From Deltaproteobacteria bacterium (lineage in GTDB: Bacteria; Desulfobacterota; Desulfobaccia; Desulfobaccales; 0-14-0-80-60-11): a stretch of 14,067 nt of DNA. Location: NCBI GenBank assembly GCA_023381945.1, contig JAMCQY010000048.1:1-14067 (forward strand), given 5' to 3'. Positions 13,850 through 14,067 of this stretch are shown here, in pieces. A program made the translations under genes and the position numbers. Position 1 is the stretch's first letter; every line of letters starts with the position of its first letter. The notes beneath the pieces are model-generated. The model saw only the letters and a program-made list of their open reading frames with translations. It was not told the DNA's origin and made no database searches.

Positions 13850-14067
13850 GTCTTACTCCTTGCGAAGCTGCAACGTTTTTCTCATTATTCAAGAATTCAC
13901 CTTCCTTGGGAGCCTCTTGCAAAATGTAGCCGCAGGCTTCAGCGGTAGTGTCAACTTTCTTGTGTGAAATTTTTAAGGAATGGCAAGGCCAGGCGTCCTC
14001 TGCCAATGGGGTTGCCCTTCCACTTCAATTCCATTTTTAAGGAGATAAAAGCCAGGAGTTTATAACA
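13850..14067 (-). other. Leader region of the PqqD/ATP-grasp operon with short ORFs
   Basis: No firm gene is seen. On the minus strand there is a 27-codon ATG ORF (14034-13951, beginning MELKWKGNPIGRGRLALPF), a TTG-started 61-codon frame (14006-13821) overlapping the PqqD-like gene and containing two cysteines, and a 10-codon ORF (MRKTLQLRKE) ending just before the PqqD ATG. None has a good ribosome site. A precursor or leader peptide is possible but unsupported beyond position. On the plus strand AAGGAG occurs at 14039-14044, but no start codon follows inside the window. Confidence 0.3.

Overview
The window reads as a chromosomal segment of a moderately GC-rich Gram-negative bacterium. A Desulfobacterota (former Deltaproteobacteria) member is the best guess. 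This rests on the ZraS/ZraR-like two-component genes, a sigma-54 promoter, an outer-membrane-type TPR lipoprotein, a small secreted Gly/Pro/Met-rich PepSY-like protein of a kind I associate with that group, and short GC-rich hairpin repeats. The assignment is inference; there is no rRNA or housekeeping marker here.

Left part (1-2808, + strand): the C-terminal tail and right end of an ISAs1-family insertion sequence, then about 340 bp without a gene that carries a near-consensus sigma-54 promoter (386-401), then a two-gene operon. Its first gene is a short two-transmembrane histidine kinase with a cysteine cluster in its dimerisation hairpin. The second is a pentapeptide-repeat protein ending in a two-helix, ion-channel-like membrane domain.

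Middle part (2809-7184): a ZraS/HydH-like sensor kinase and a small secreted PepSY-like protein with a 7-residue Gly-Pro repeat are transcribed leftward. Divergently lie a small signal-peptide ORF of doubtful integrity and an NtrC-class (ZraR/AtoC-like) response regulator. The regulator is a sigma-54 activator, so it could drive the promoter at 386-401 as well as answer to the divergent kinase.

Right part (7186-14067, - strand): a 129-bp MITE-like element separates the regulator from a leftward block. In transcription order the block is a PqqD-like protein, an ATP-grasp ligase, a fold-type III PLP decarboxylase, a urea-transporter/M23-domain fusion and, after a 110-bp gap, a TPR lipoprotein. 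The first four are tightly packed (10-nt gap, 17-nt overlap, 14-nt gap) and look like one operon for making, ligating and moving a small amine or amide. I do not recognise a described pathway with this set; it is the best candidate for an undescribed system in the window. Short ORFs upstream of the PqqD gene are weak candidates for a precursor peptide.

Related GC-rich hairpins (GGGCGGAC, 6-nt loop, GTCCGCCC) occur at 2879, 5632 and 7246. Two of them sit exactly at convergent gene junctions.
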